DNA of 64,000 nucleotides. Source: Dolomedes plantarius. Lineage: Eukaryota; Arthropoda; Arachnida; Araneae; Dolomedidae. Made by a program: the position numbers and the translations under genes. Below, in pieces: positions 1 to 15,519 of the stretch. Each line of letters starts with the position of its first letter. Position 1 is the first letter of the stretch. Under the pieces are notes generated by a model that was not told where the DNA came from, did not search any database, and was given only the letters and a program-made list of their open reading frames with translations. The stretch covers positions 215,021,134 through 215,085,133 of the forward strand of contig OU015490.1 in the NCBI GenBank assembly GCA_907164885.2, written 5' to 3'.

Positions 1-1287
1 AAAGGAATTAAAAAGGGAAACGTAAATTTTATAATATTCTGTACTCTATTCTTCAATCTAAAAAGCTAAGCTCTGATCAGGCGAAATGCGCTTCGGAATA
101 ATTGAATTTTCTGTATCATAATGAGAACACAATAATAATGATATCAAGGGAGAACTAAAAAATTTTCAGCATTACTTAAGTAGCTACACTGAATTTCATT
201 TTAAAGATTTTGTGAAAGATGGAGTTGAAACTTCGGGATATTAAACGTAATCTGAATTCAGACTTTATACAATGGTCCTATTGATCCGTTTTGTATGTAC
301 TACACTGTAAATGTTTTTTCGGGCATATCTCAAAAATTGAATTATATCTAGAAGAGTAAGACAGTAAGTTTAAGATATGTTAAAGTGGGATGCAGAAAAC
401 AGTTGAAGCCCTTAACTAAAAACTTCAAACTCTGATATAGATAGCATTCTTAAACTGAACCAGCATTTCTTTTTGGCAGTGTATTACAATATTTATCTTG
501 TTTGTGAACTGAAGACATCCAATATATATTGCGAGGGGTTAGAAGTGAAATACACTAAGTCAAAATTGTCGATTATTGAATTTTCAGCTTTTTTTTACCA
601 GAAAAATTAACTGGTGAAACCCATTGAGTCATATCTTTATTTATTTCATTTTTTTCAAACGTTTGTAATTATATTAAGTACTAGTAGTTACTAAGCCTAG
701 TAGTTTGTATAGGAAAAACAAACTAACCATCCTGAGGATAATTATATTAAATAAGCATACGGGAGCCAAGACTGGTTCGTAGTTAGGAAAAAAACACCAG
801 TGCTATGACTTAATTTGATTTAATAATGTTAATACCCAAGAAGTTAAAAGAAAAAAAATCTTTGATCAGTGTTTTCTCAGAATCATATTTTTTGACTTAG
901 TGTGTTTCACCTGTAATCCAACGAATTTGGTTTTTATGCATTAAAGAAACTCTGGCTGATTGGCTCAACAAATTTGGTAAATGTTTTGAGTTATTAAATA
1001 GAAATGTGTTTCTTCAACTGATTCTTCAAGAAGTTTGCAGGATAAATGTAATTTATAATGAATTACTTATCATCCTTTTTGATAAATTAAAGTCTAATAA
1101 ATTTAATTTTCAGAAATATATTATGACCTTCATTTCTTTCTTTTTTTATATTAAACCAGAGTTTTAGAGATTGTACCTCTAGTTATTTTCTTTGGTCTCT
1201 ATTCACATTTTTTTAAAGATAGTTCGGGGAAAGTAATCCAGTGATAAACATACTAGCATTAAACACTATTGAAGATGTCTATAATTT
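1..1287. other. AT-rich intergenic DNA
   Basis: No reading frame, RNA gene or repeat could be supported. The sequence is AT-rich with scattered homopolymer runs and is typical of arthropod intergenic or intronic DNA. Confidence 0.6.
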
Positions 1288-4185
<2,898 letters not shown>

Positions 4186-4310
4186 TAAACTCCTCCGTTT
4201 AGCTAACTGAAGAACCCTGGCCCAGCAGAGGTCAAAATGAAAGAATGTACAAAAGAAGACCCTGGTCCACCCTGGGCTAAGGTTTATACGATGATGATGA
4301 TGAATGAATT
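4186..4310 (+). mobile_element. Non-LTR retrotransposon 3' end fragment
   Basis: The segment contains the phrase encoding EDPGPPWA followed by a GAT/ATG trinucleotide run. That resembles the extreme C-terminus and simple-sequence tail of arthropod endonuclease-reverse-transcriptase LINEs. No reverse transcriptase domain remains. The assignment rests on this short phrase and the tail, so it is tentative. Confidence 0.45.
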
Positions 4311-4619
4311 TTGAGAATAACGAAACCTTGCAAAGGAAAAATATCCGATGAAAAGAAATGTAGACTGACGTTGAATTTTCAGTTAGATGGGCAGTGGCGA
4401 GTAATTACGAATGGGGAGATTGGGGGATCATAATTTTAGGACAGTTGTTTCAAGAAGACACAAATTCAGTTGCAGAGAGGTAAACAAATGCGTTTAAACG
4501 ACCATCTTATCGAATACAGACACATTTCCTTCGATGCACCAATAACTACGCTCAATGCAAGACTGTCAGTGTTTTAATAAAGATATCCTATGGAATGTTA
4601 ACCTTTAGCTTACGGGACC

Positions 4620-4800
4620 CATTTTTCCGATGACACTACACATTTCTTGGGAAGAAACTAGGAGGAGGATTTTCAATGTCTTAGAAAGACCTCTGGTAGA
4701 AAGGAAAGGCGCTAGACTTAAGGGAAGGCCAAGACATAGATGGTGGGACCGTGTAGACGGTGGTTTTAAAGTCATCCGTTTAGCCCTGATAATTTTTTTT
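4620..4800 (+). pseudogene. LINE reverse-transcriptase C-terminal fragment
   Basis: The forward frame reads RRRIFN, then LKGRPRHRWWDRV. This matches the basic GRPRxRWxDxV block that ends many arthropod endonuclease-reverse-transcriptase polyproteins. Only about 50 residues remain, with no catalytic block. With the fragments at 4186-4310 and 4801-5065 it suggests a patch of degenerate 5'-truncated LINE tails. Confidence 0.45.
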
Positions 4801-5065
4801 CAATGCGGAGGCACTTGTCGCGAAGACATTCGCCTATAATTCACCGCAGTTTTGATGGCCATTTTATTGTGGGTACGCCATATAGGCAGACCAGCATTGC
4901 CCCCTATGAAGGGACGACACAAACGGAGGCATTTTAGTGGCGCTTCGCCAGAATTCGATCTGAGCACCCTCAGCACCGAAAACCAGCTCGCTGTACCACA
5001 AGGCCGCCACGGCCCATTTAGCCTTGATAATGATGCTGATGATTTAGTGAAACAAATATCTTTAA
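4801..5065 (+). mobile_element. Possible third LINE tail or unclassified element
   Basis: This GC-richer stretch ends in a phrase similar to the neighbouring LINE tails (CCATTTAGCC, then TGATAATGATGCTGATGAT). The frame at 4852-5130 (92 codons) has no domain I recognise. It is likely repeat-derived because of the tail and the flanking LINE pieces. Confidence 0.3.
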
Positions 5066-5423
5066 AAAGGAATTCGATGTATGAGGATATCCTTTGCAGT
5101 GCATCTGTAATATTACTTTTTTATATGTAATATAATAAATATTATGTATGCATGTTTTAATTTCATGAAACAATTTTATCATATAAAAAAATTCTAATAT
5201 TTAATTTAAATTAGAAATTAAAATTAGATTTTTTAAAAATTAAAATTAGAAAATAAATAATAAAAATAATGACAAAATAATAATAAGCCAGTAACAACGT
5301 AAGCATCAAATTATACTACAAATGTTAATTTAAAATCCTTTTACATTTTAAACCTACATATTCAAATACATAGCAATTTTCTATTTAGAAATTTTTCGTT
5401 ATTTAATTTTTTAAATTCTGATT

Positions 5424-5475
5424 TTTAAAAGTAAGACTATTTTAAAAGTAAGGCTATTTTAAAAGTAAAGACTAT
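5424..5475 (+). repeat. Short tandem repeat, about 18-bp unit
   Basis: The unit TTTTAAAAGTAAGACTAT is repeated about 2.8 times with one or two changes per unit. Confidence 0.75.
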
Positions 5476-5989
5476 GTCTTATATGTTTAACATGGGTTTA
5501 CAATTTAAATTTTATTAACTGTACCCCGCATATGCAGCAATATTCTTCGGCATTTTTATAAAGTATACATTTTTAAATCTTCTGAGTTAATAGAGATATG
5601 AAGACATTTTATTTCTCGGTAAATTGAGTTCAAAATTATATAAAACGTTATTTTGGGAGAAAAGAAAATATTTATCAAGATTGTGTACAATTTAATGACT
5701 TGAAATTAAGATATTTCGTTTCATTTGGTAACCGATATATAAATGGGTCAAAATATGCGAAAATGAAATTACGATTGTAGCTTTTATGTCATAATTCATT
5801 TTTATTGTTATAAATAATCATTTGGGCATAGAATACTCAAATGTGATATCATGAATATTTTTTAAGAGAAAATTATTAAAACATGTAATAATATAAATGG
5901 ATGATTATGAAAGGGACCTCAGTGAAGAATTAAAAAAAAATTGAGTTTATGAGTAATTTCACATTGCATTCTTTTACATTACCGTAATT

Positions 5990-8336
5990 TAAAGCAATCT
6001 TTGGAAAATTGTAAAAATTGAACCACCTTACAGAGTTGGGTATATTTTATTCTATAGTATAGAAAATATTTTTTGGTTTGTTCAAACTCAATCAAAAGAA
6101 AAATATATGTCTTATACCACTTTCATAATCATCGACCTAAATATGCAAGCATTTTATTTATGCATAAAAGTGTTTGCTAAACTTTATACACAATATTTAA
6201 CTTACAGATGCTAATCTTTCGCATCTGTAAGTTAAATATTTTATGTATGTTATGCATTTATTTATGCAATAAACATCGTTCAAAATATATTTATCCGTCT
6301 CTATGAGATAATTTCTCTATAAGATAAGATGCGAAAGATTAGCATCTGTAAGTTAAATATTTTATGTATGTTATGCATTTATTTATGCAATAAACATCAT
6401 TCAAAATATATTTATCGTTCTCTATGAGATAATTCCTGGCTATTAATAATTTATAATTTGCATTTCCATATTATATATATCGAGGAAGAAAAGTTTAAGG
6501 TATTTCCTCATTTCACTGAAATAATGATGCATTTGTAAACATTTTATTATATAAATTTGCCAGCATTTTATTTACGTACAGAACTATGCTAAAATTATAC
6601 TACAGGCAAAACCTAGAGATACAAAATTAGCATATTTATGCAATAAAGATACAGATGCACATCAAATATACTGTTTTCCCTAAAAATCAATTCCTGTCAA
6701 ACATGAATTCCTAATTTTCATTCGATATTACATTCTAAAGCAATCTTTGCAAAATTGTAAAAATTGAACTACCTTATTGGGTTGGAAATATTTTATTGTA
6801 TATTATAAAAATATTATTGAGTTTGTTCAAACTCAACCAAAGGAAAAATATATGTCTTGTACCTCATTAATAATCATCGGCCCAAATATGCAAGCATTTT
6901 ATTTATGCATAAAATCGCTTGCTAAACTTTATACAAAATATTAACTCAAATATGCGCAAAATTAACCTCTTTAAGCAAAATATGTTTGTATGTTATGCAT
7001 GTTTTTATGCCATAAAGATCATTCAAAATATATTTACTGTTCTCTAATAAATAGTTCCTGGTTATTAATAATTTACGATTTGTATTTCCATATTATATAT
7101 ATCGAGAATGAAAAGTTTAAGGTAGTTCCTCATTTCATTGAAATAATGATGTACTTGTAAAAATTTCATTATGTAAATTTGTAAACATTTTATTTATGCA
7201 CACAACTGTGATAAAATTTAATGCTACATGCATAGTTTAGACATACAAAATAAACATATTTATGCAATCAAGAGTACTTAAAATATATTTTTTAAGCACT
7301 TACAATATACTGTTTGCTCTAAAAATTAATTCCTGTCAAATATAAATTCACAATTTTCATTCGATATTATATAGCTAGAAAAAATAACTTAAGGTAGTTC
7401 ATCATTTCCTTCAAACGTTGATGTACTTGTAAAAATATATAGTAATTAAAAAGTTTTTTTTACGTTAAAAGTAGATTCATATTTTATTTATTTTATTTAT
7501 TCACACAACTGTGCTAAAATTAATACTACATGAATAACTTAGATATACAAATTAAGTATATTTATGCAATCAAGAGTAAAATATATTGTTTAAGCACTTA
7601 AAATGTACAGTTTGCTCTAAGAATTAATTCCTTTCAAATATAAATTCATAATTTTTATTCGATATTACATATCTAGAAAGAATAGTTTAAAGTAGTTCAT
7701 AATTTCCTTCAAACGTAGATGTATTTGTAAAAATATATAGTAATTAAAAAGTGTTTACGTTAAAAGTAGATTCATATTTTATTTATTCACACAACTGTGC
7801 TAAAATTAATACTACATGTATAACTTAAACATACAAAATAAGCATATTTATGCAATCAAAAGCGCTTCGGATATATCGTTTGCTCTAAGAATTAATTCCT
7901 GTCAAATATAAATTCATAATTTTCATTCGATATTACATATCTAAAAAGAATAGTTTAAGGTAGTTAACCTTCAAATGTTGATGTATTTGTAAAAATATAT
8001 AGTAATGAAATATTTATTTTACGTTAAAAGTAGTTTTATATTTTATTTATTCACACAACTGTGCTAAAATTAATACTACATGCATAACATAGACATACAA
8101 AATAATCATATTTATGTAATCAAGAGCACTTAAATATATATTGTTTAAGCGCTTAAAATGGACTGTTTTCTCTAAGAATTAATTCCTGTCAAATATAAAT
8201 TCACAATTTCTAAACAGTATTATATATCTAGAAATAATAGTTTAAGGTAGTTCATCATTTCCTTCAAACGTTGATGTATTTGTAAAAATATATAGTAATT
8301 AAAAAAGTTTTTAACGTTAAAAGTAGATTCATATTT
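5990..8336 (+). repeat. Complex tandem satellite, about 270-300 bp units
   Basis: A block with the landmarks AATTCCTGTCAAATATAAA, GTTTAAGGTAGTTC, CACACAACTGTGCTAAAATTA and TATTTATGCAATCAAGAG recurs. The first landmark starts near 6690, 7330, 7628, 7897 and 8182; diverged units lie near 6430 and 7050. A larger period of about 745 bp links 5992-6220 to 6737-6960 (both contain AATATGCAAGCATTTTATTT). A 95-bp piece at 6218-6312 is duplicated at 6338-6432. There is no coding capacity. The array ends abruptly near 8336. Confidence 0.85.
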
Positions 8337-8640
8337 TCAAAATCCATATGATTCTTCAGGCAAAACTTCCTCATAATCCGCAGTTAAGTATGGTTCTCTG
8401 ATTACTGAGCCGAGTCAATCCGCTTAAAGAATGAGTGCAATAGAAAACTCTTATTTCTATGTCTCTTTCTGCAATCAAATAGCTGTTCCAAATTTAGAAA
8501 GAAACAAACGGTAAAATTTGCTGTGCTAATCGCTCTCCGTACAGAAGTTTGAAATTGCTTTTCTATAATCATGTTTATATCTTCTTACTCTTAAAACTTT
8601 CGCTTGCTTTTGTCCAGGCCTAAGAAGCCTAACACAAGTA
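8337..8640 (-). other. Less AT-rich unique segment with weak exon-like features
   Basis: This segment directly abuts the satellite and is more GC-rich than its surroundings. On the minus strand a short frame ends in EPYLTADYEEVLPEESYGF and a TGA at 8337-8339, preceded by a possible CAG acceptor at 8398-8400. A second acceptor-like TTCTTCTTTCCAG lies near 8640. No long frame or known domain is present, so I do not call a gene. Confidence 0.2.
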
Positions 8641-10023
8641 AGCTGGAAAGAAGAAAAACATACTAAACTGTGAAAACAAATAACAAAATACATGTTATTC
8701 TTCGGTCCAATGACTTGGGACTTTCCTTTATTTGAAGCAACAAATTTTTACAAGACGTCTTTCATTCTCTTTATTACATTTTGAACAATCGGGAATGGTT
8801 TCTTTTATGTCCCGAAAACCCAAAGACAATTGCTTCAGTAACTTTCGAAAATCATTACTTCTATTTTCCTGATAAATCCAAATTTATTACTGGAGAGCAT
8901 TAGATAACTGATTATGACTCCTATCCTATAAAAAACAAGTAGAAAGAGTATAACCAAAAGAAACTCTTGTATAGTAAATTTTAATTTTTATCATATCGTG
9001 AACGGAATGAATTATTCAGTAACGCAAATACAAAGAATATTTCTTTTTTCTAACAGAAATATTTTGTAAGAATATTATCTAAAAAAATAATTTTCTTTTA
9101 TATCAAAGGTCATAGAAATATTTTTTACAATGTAAAAAAATAGACCGTTTATTGATTGATACATTATAAATATTAATTTTTATCATAGCTTGGATAGAAT
9201 TAATTATTCAGTAATGGAAACATAAAGACTATTCCTTCGTTAAAAACCGAAGTATTTCATTAATAAATTATTTAAGCAATATATTTTTCTTTTACATCAA
9301 TGGTAATAAAAATATTTTGTAATATGTAAATTATAGACTGTTCAATATTTCACATAACTTAAAGAAGCGAATCTCTTCGTTTCACAATTTTCGTACATAT
9401 TATACAAACTGCGTAAATCTTGCACAATACAGCAAAATAAAACGTGTAAATAATTATATTCAATTATGATGAATAATAATAATAAATTTAATAAACATAA
9501 ATTACAAATTTTACAAGTTTGAAATTACTGGAGAATTAGTTTCAGAAGTATGACTTTGGAGACCAGGAAAAATGTTTTATTTCCTTAACAAAATTATTAA
9601 CACAATAATAAAATATCACATTTAAAATATAGTTTAAAATTCATAAAATTTCTAATTTATATTTTTTAAACTACTGACAAATTTGTTCTAGAAATATAAA
9701 TTTACAGACCAAGATAAAGTTTTATTTCTTCAACAAAAATATAAACTCCTTGAAGTATCGCATTTAAGGAAATAGAACAGTGTTCAACATTCATGAAATA
9801 CTTCAGAAAATTAACTATTACGTCGAAATTCCATTCTGTATGTTTAAAGAAATTTATTCAGATTTTGTGGGTATACCTTTTACTACGTTCTACAGTTGCA
9901 ATAACTTTATTCATAATTCATTTAATAGCTATGCAATAAAAATGAGTATGGGTGCTTCAAAACATTAGACTAAAATATCTGTTTTACTAACATTATAATT
10001 TTTAAATCTATTGTTAATCATAT
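8641..10023. other. AT-rich DNA, nothing recognised
   Basis: Low-complexity AT-rich sequence. The 62-codon frame at 9780-9968 has no domain or splice context that supports it. Confidence 0.6.
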
Positions 10024-10389
10024 AAAATCGTTTTCTAGGCGCGGTGGCCAAGTTGGCAAGAGCAGCGAGTCAGTGATCCGAACGTCCTTGGTTCGATGCT
10101 CGTCGCTGCAAACCCACCGCCGTGATCACTAATGGTGGCCGGGACACCTAAATAGGTCGTGGCTGCAATGTGCTCCAAGTTCTCAAATTTACCTCTAGAG
10201 GTGCGGGGTCAAGTGTTCCGGTCATGTCACTTGACTCGGTTCAGACCGGTCATGTAGCCAAGTCGGAATCAGACCCTTGTGGTGCTAATTCAAAACAGGA
10301 GCCCCTTTCAGCCCAATAGTCTATTAAGTCCTTTTGAATGGAATTCCACCCAGGGATCATTAGAAACAACAACAACAAAAAATCGTTTT
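10024..10389 (+). mobile_element. tRNA-derived SINE with 11-bp target-site duplication
   Basis: An RNA polymerase III promoter is visible: A box TGGCCAAGTTGG at 10045-10056 and B box GGTTCGATGCT at 10090-10100, 33 bases apart as in tRNA genes. A GC-richer body of about 250 bp follows, ending in an (AAC)n/A-rich tail at 10366-10378. The perfect direct repeat AAAATCGTTTT flanks the unit at 10024-10034 and 10379-10389. This is the signature of LINE-driven target-primed insertion. The head does not fold as a clean cloverleaf, so it is a SINE and not a tRNA gene. The intact duplication suggests a fairly recent insertion. Confidence 0.9.
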
Positions 10390-10463
10390 ACCTCGATCAT
10401 TATTATCATATTTTGATATTTTGTGGTCAATGTAACAAGCCGTTTATTATCAACAAATAATAA

Positions 10464-10898
10464 TAGAGTGAAACTTTTCTAGCCGGACTCTCCTATTCGA
10501 CGACCACACCTCTAAACGGCCATATTTTGTTCAGAACCGATAAAAGACTCCATAGAGCACATATTATGAAAAAGTCCTCTTCCACAGCCACCATTCAAAG
10601 CGGTCACTTGACGCGGCCGAATTCTCACTTCTATCCGACACCTCTTCTCTGATCATGACCTCTGCCGAATGTCAGAAGCTGAACTTTGACCGTAAGTTAA
10701 ATTTCATCTGTTGCTATTCACTTCGCCTTTGTTCGTCAACGCAACACAGCGTTATGCTTGTTGAAATCCTATTATGATCTGATTTGTTAAATTTATGTTA
10801 TTGAATTGTTATGTGTTCGTGAGGCGCACGATACCTTCATCCAACATCACACTTTTTATCGGAACCATAACTGGCTTGCATAGAGTAGTTTCACTGTA
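10464..10898. mobile_element. Pogo/Tigger-type MITE (431 bp)
   Basis: The element runs from 10466 to 10896 between TA dinucleotides at 10464-10465 and 10897-10898. Its terminal inverted repeats read (G/C)AGTGAAACTTTTCTA on the left and CAGTGAAACTACTCTA on the right, the usual CAGTGAAAC start of pogo/Tigger ends. It has no transposase frame and would depend on an autonomous relative. Confidence 0.75.
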
Positions 10899-13266
10899 AA
10901 TATTTTTCGCTTCTTTGCAATGATTACACTATACGTTAGCATTGCATTCATGATTCTTTTATTGTCAGCAAATTTCTGTCACAAACCGATTTATGCAATT
11001 AAAAGTACTGGGGAAACATATTTACAATTTTTACGGCACATTATGGAAAGACACACAAATGCTCTTATTTCCATTAGCATTAATTTAGGGAAGGTAAATC
11101 ACAAAATATTCGGTATATACAACTGAAAAACAAACTTTTATTAAATTTAAAATTCAGAATTGCTGTTTATTTTAGGAGATGAGAAGCTAACACTTTATGC
11201 AAAGGCTTAACTATATAGCTGTGAAGATAGTGTTACTGTACTAAAGTGTAGAAACTCTAAAAGGTTGAATCACGAAGACGAGATATCAAAAAAGAAACCA
11301 AAACAAAGCGTCAAGCATGAGTAGCTTAATGGTGATAGAAAAAACAACGAAAATAAAGAAAAGAAGGGAAAATCTGTACACAGTAGTCTCCCATGTAACA
11401 TTAAAAATGTGCAAAACTGCTGTCGTTGACAAACATTTCAGCATTGCTATTTATACAAAAAGTTAAAATAATGCAGAAATGACAGTCAGGGAGCAAAATA
11501 TTTTTCTCTTGACTAATGCATAAGCACTCTTTCAGAGACATTAGCAGAGAACTATGGAAATTGTTGACTATATTTTTTTTCTGGGAGCACATACAAGTAA
11601 ACTAACATTCGTCCCTTAGTTTCACTTTAATTTTGACCGAGCAACCGACAGGTGACATATGGGGGAATGGTGAATAACCTCAGACTTTTCTCCCACCCAT
11701 TGACTTCAGAGAATGACTCTCCGATCTACGGATTTAACGTGTCCATATCCCACCTAGACATTAAGGTATTTAACTGCGTTCGTCGGGATTCCAATTGAGC
11801 ACCCCGAATTCGAAGCTCGGCGTGCTTACATTTGGTTACCTCGGGTCCTTAACAAAAGATAGGTGATACCAAGAAAAATGAGCTTACAGCCTCAATCTAA
11901 AGAACGGAAAGTGATGAAAGACATGGAAATTTCTATTTTTCTCACAGTTATTGCACTTAAAACTTAAAAGCCCTTCTATTTTATCTAGTGTCAGAAAGGC
12001 ACCACTTAGTACAAATTACCTAACGCTTATCAAAAGGGATATTATCTTACGAATGAAAAAATTGTAGTTTATTAACGGCGGGGAATATAACCTCAAATTT
12101 AATTCGAGGAAAACTCATTATCATTATTGGTAAATAAACAGAGGCTATTTCAAATACGTTCGTATGAAATTCTCAATTTATCCTGAAACCTTGACAGATT
12201 TTTTAAACACAGTTAGAAGTTCTTCTATAATTCAATTTTCCAAACTACACAAAGTTCTTTCGCAATGCAACAGAAAGGTGAGGAGATAAGCTCCATTAAG
12301 TAGTGTCTTTATTTATGCATATATATCTATGAATTCTTCAATGGTGCAAGCATTGAACGTGTTGTATATCTGTGGCCAGTTTTATACACTTGAAATCAGC
12401 ATTCCAATGTCTTCTGTGATGCATTTTACAGGTTTCCGTATTTATTAGGAACATTCAGCATAGTGGCTTAATAGATTGTTGCAGTTTTCTGAACATCAGA
12501 AAAATAAACCACATTATGCTACACCTAGTGATAAAATTTTCTGCTGAAGAACGAATTGATCATTTTTACCTAATCTTCAAGCCATTTTTGAGGAAGGTTT
12601 CAGAGCCCAGTCTTGATGTAGGAAATACAAATTTGTCGGAAAAATATTTCACTGGAGAATGGAAAATAATAAAATTTTTAAGCAAAAATTTCTCTCTGTG
12701 TCGAGAATGGATCAAGACAATGCATGTGCAGCAAACCAAAGACTACAACTGAAGTGTTAGCTTTGCGCAACAGCAAAACTGAAGAGTGCCTGTCATGAGA
12801 AGAAAAAAAAAAGAGTATAAACCCTGATTTAAAAATTTGTGACTGAAAAAATAGTGTGTAAAGAGTAAGGGAAGATTAACGTACAGCCGGATTATTCCTG
12901 AATTTCCGTCTAGTTCCATCTAGTTATTATTTCACAAACAAATAAGATCCGAAAGAATAATCTACAGAAGTTTCAAGACATAGAAATAAAAATATGTGAT
13001 GCAGCCAGGGAAAAGGTACTTTAAGTCAGGATAATCGATTTCTAGCATTTGAGGGAATTTTATTCAGCAGACTATGGAGAGTATTTCAAAAAATCAGCTG
13101 TCTGTTGGAAAAAGAGTGAAACTGATCGATTTTAAAATATAGTTTAAAAATTCAGAATGTATTCTCAGATTACATTTTGACTACGTTTTGACTATATAGT
13201 TATATTTTGGCTACACGAACTCTAAACAGTAAATTATTACAAATAGTAGATGACTAAACTTTGGTA
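10899..13266. other. Intergenic DNA with one unexplained less AT-rich island
   Basis: No gene is recognised. An island at about 11630-11870 is clearly more GC-rich than its flanks and might be an old SINE or other repeat. It lacks convincing A and B boxes, a tail or a target duplication. Confidence 0.5.
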
Positions 13267-14280
13267 TACATGCGAGTCCGGTTAATGGAATAGCCAATTT
13301 GCCTCGAAAAAATATTCTAATAAGGGGCATATTCCATTATCCGGGAGCACATTGATACGCCCACAATGTTTAAAGTTACAGTACCAAGAACGCATTAAAA
13401 ATTACCTAAACCATAGGCACATTTAAACTATTATAATTATCAAACAATCTATAAATTAAAAGTAAGAAACACTTTAAGGGAACTGTGGACGATAAAATGT
13501 ATATATTTTTCTTTTTATCATAGAAATATGAAATTTTGTACATATATACATTTCCCCATAAGTGTATAGAATACCTTAAAATACGTTTTCAGTCTTATTA
13601 TAATTTTAAGATTTTTAAAAAAAAATCAAAATTTATAATCAAAATTTTAAAATGCTCCTTGCGACTTAATTTTTGAATTGTTTCCTCGATTTTGCCTTTT
13701 AATAACTTAAAACAGTATTTCAAACAAATCTGAGTATCGATTATTTATTCCCTTGAATAGTTAATTTTTTAGATATTTTTTTCTCAATTCCCAATTTTCA
13801 TCAACATTTGCCTTTTAATAAGTTATAAATCAAATTTAATGACCTTAATACAATCGAATTGTTAAATGTATACTCAGTTTATTTGGAAACAGTATCAGGA
13901 TTCTTCTTTATCAATTTCATGAATTTTGAACAAAAATTAAGTCGTATGGAGCATTTAAAAAATCTAAAAACCTCGAAAAATCTGTTTTGGGAAAAACAGA
14001 TTTAAAGTTTAAATCTACACTTACTTTACTACTTACTTTGTAGATGCTTCATAAATTACCTTTTACTTGATAAAACGAGTTTGGTACTATTATCCTACAG
14101 AAATATATATTTCTTAGAATAACACAATCAATATTACAATAAGAAAGATTTACTCAAATAAAGGTACACTGTTCCCTTAAACACATCAAAATTTAGAAAT
14201 TCGATGGAAAATGAGCTAATTTTATTGTAGAATGTACATATTTCCCTTAATTTTTGGAAAATATTTACAATGTTACTTAC

Positions 14281-15320
14281 TTATTTGTCGCTAAAGAAGT
14301 CGGATATTTTAGACTGTTTACTGTTCTGTGAATGCAAGAAATCTGTTATTTGATTTCCTAGTTTATAAAATAAACGAATGTCTGCATTGGGCTTCGTTTC
14401 CGAGAAACGTCTTTTAATATCAGAAACTTTATCAACTTCAACACGTGAAGGAACCTTTTTAAAGGAACATTATTCATCAAATTCATCTTCATCGACTTCT
14501 CTTTGATCAAGTTGAGGATCTGAAGTTTCATCACATTCTTCCAAGTCATTTTTGAAGTTTACAAAATTCGAAAAAAAATTCTTCTGTCATTCCTTCTGGT
14601 GGAAAATCATTTGCGTTTGTTATAGATTCATCATTTAATTCATCATTTGTTACGTCTGTTGAAAATTTACATTTTACGAAAAAAGTCTCTATTGCTTCAG
14701 AGGAAATATTATTCCATGATTTGTTCATCATATGAACAGCTGTAAAAATTGAAATGTTTCAATTTTTCTAGTTGAACTATTGATAGAAAATCCACTAGTA
14801 CCATCTATGCAGGATATGATTTTTTAACATCTTTTCTATAATTTCTCTTTAAAAGTGATATAATTCCCTGGTAGATTGGCTGTAAAATAGCTGTATATTC
14901 GGAGGTCAAAATGATGTGCTACACTTTCTAGGCTTATGGCGACTTATGGGCTTGACAATTATCGATAAAAAGGATAGTTTCTCTTTACATCTTATTCATC
15001 GCATTGTCAATTGACACTAACCAGTTTTGAAAGAAATTAGCAGTCATCAAGCCTTCGAATTCGCTTCGTATTTAACTGGAAGAGATTTTACACCTCTAAA
15101 ACATCGTGTGTTTTTTGGATTACCTGATTTCAAAAGAGGCATTTTATGTTGCCGTCAGTATTACTACAGAATAAATATGTCAGTCTGTCTTTCGGGATTT
15201 TTCCTCCAGCAACTTTTTTCGCCTTTCAAGCACAAAATGCTATCAGGCATTGCTCTATAATAAGCGCTTTTTCACCACAGTTATAGATATAAGAAGTTGA
15301 CTGATTTCACGAAAGCGAAC
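14281..15320 (-). pseudogene. Tigger transposase pseudogene (DDE domain and C-terminus)
   Basis: Read on the minus strand with frame changes, conserved Tigger blocks appear in the right order. They are IYNC.EKAL..RAMPD, LKGEKSCWRKNPERQT, NPKNTRCFRGVKSLPVKY, ANSKA.MTANFFQNW, FIDNCQAHKS, PPNIQLFYSQSTREL, then SWNNISSEAIETFF, and an acidic tail ending KISDFF. These are the cut-and-paste DDE nuclease core and its C-terminus. Stops and frameshifts occur throughout. The N-terminal CENP-B-type DNA-binding region, expected at about 15320-15900, could not be found. A (CA)n(CT)n microsatellite at 15485-15519 lies there. Confidence 0.85.
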
Positions 15321-15484
15321 TGTCGAGCTAATCGCCGTAGAAAATGTACAGTTAAATGTTCAAGGCTAGACACGCCCCACGTTAAATGTTGCATTTCTCC
15401 GAAGAAATACGTTACAGCTGGTAACCTCCGTCCCCTTCAAGATAAGGATCTGTTGATGTTACACATTTCCTTTACCCCCCGCCC

Positions 15485-15519
15485 CACACACACACACACT
15501 CTCTCTCTCTCTCTCTCTA
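15485..15519 (+). repeat. (CA)n(CT)n compound microsatellite
   Basis: About eight CA units are followed by about ten CT units. It lies inside the Tigger element and has probably expanded in its dead N-terminal region. Confidence 0.9.

Noticed and set aside
6000..8336. CRISPR-like or ncRNA array
   Set aside because: Units are long, diverged and contiguous without unique spacers, in a eukaryotic context; a satellite explains them.
10038..10110. tRNA gene
   Set aside because: A and B boxes are present, but the sequence does not pair as a cloverleaf, continues into a SINE body and is bracketed by a target duplication.
14546..14731. Separate small host gene encoding MMNKSWNNISSEAIETFF
   Set aside because: It is the C-terminal part of the decayed Tigger transposase and is collinear with the rest of that pseudogene.
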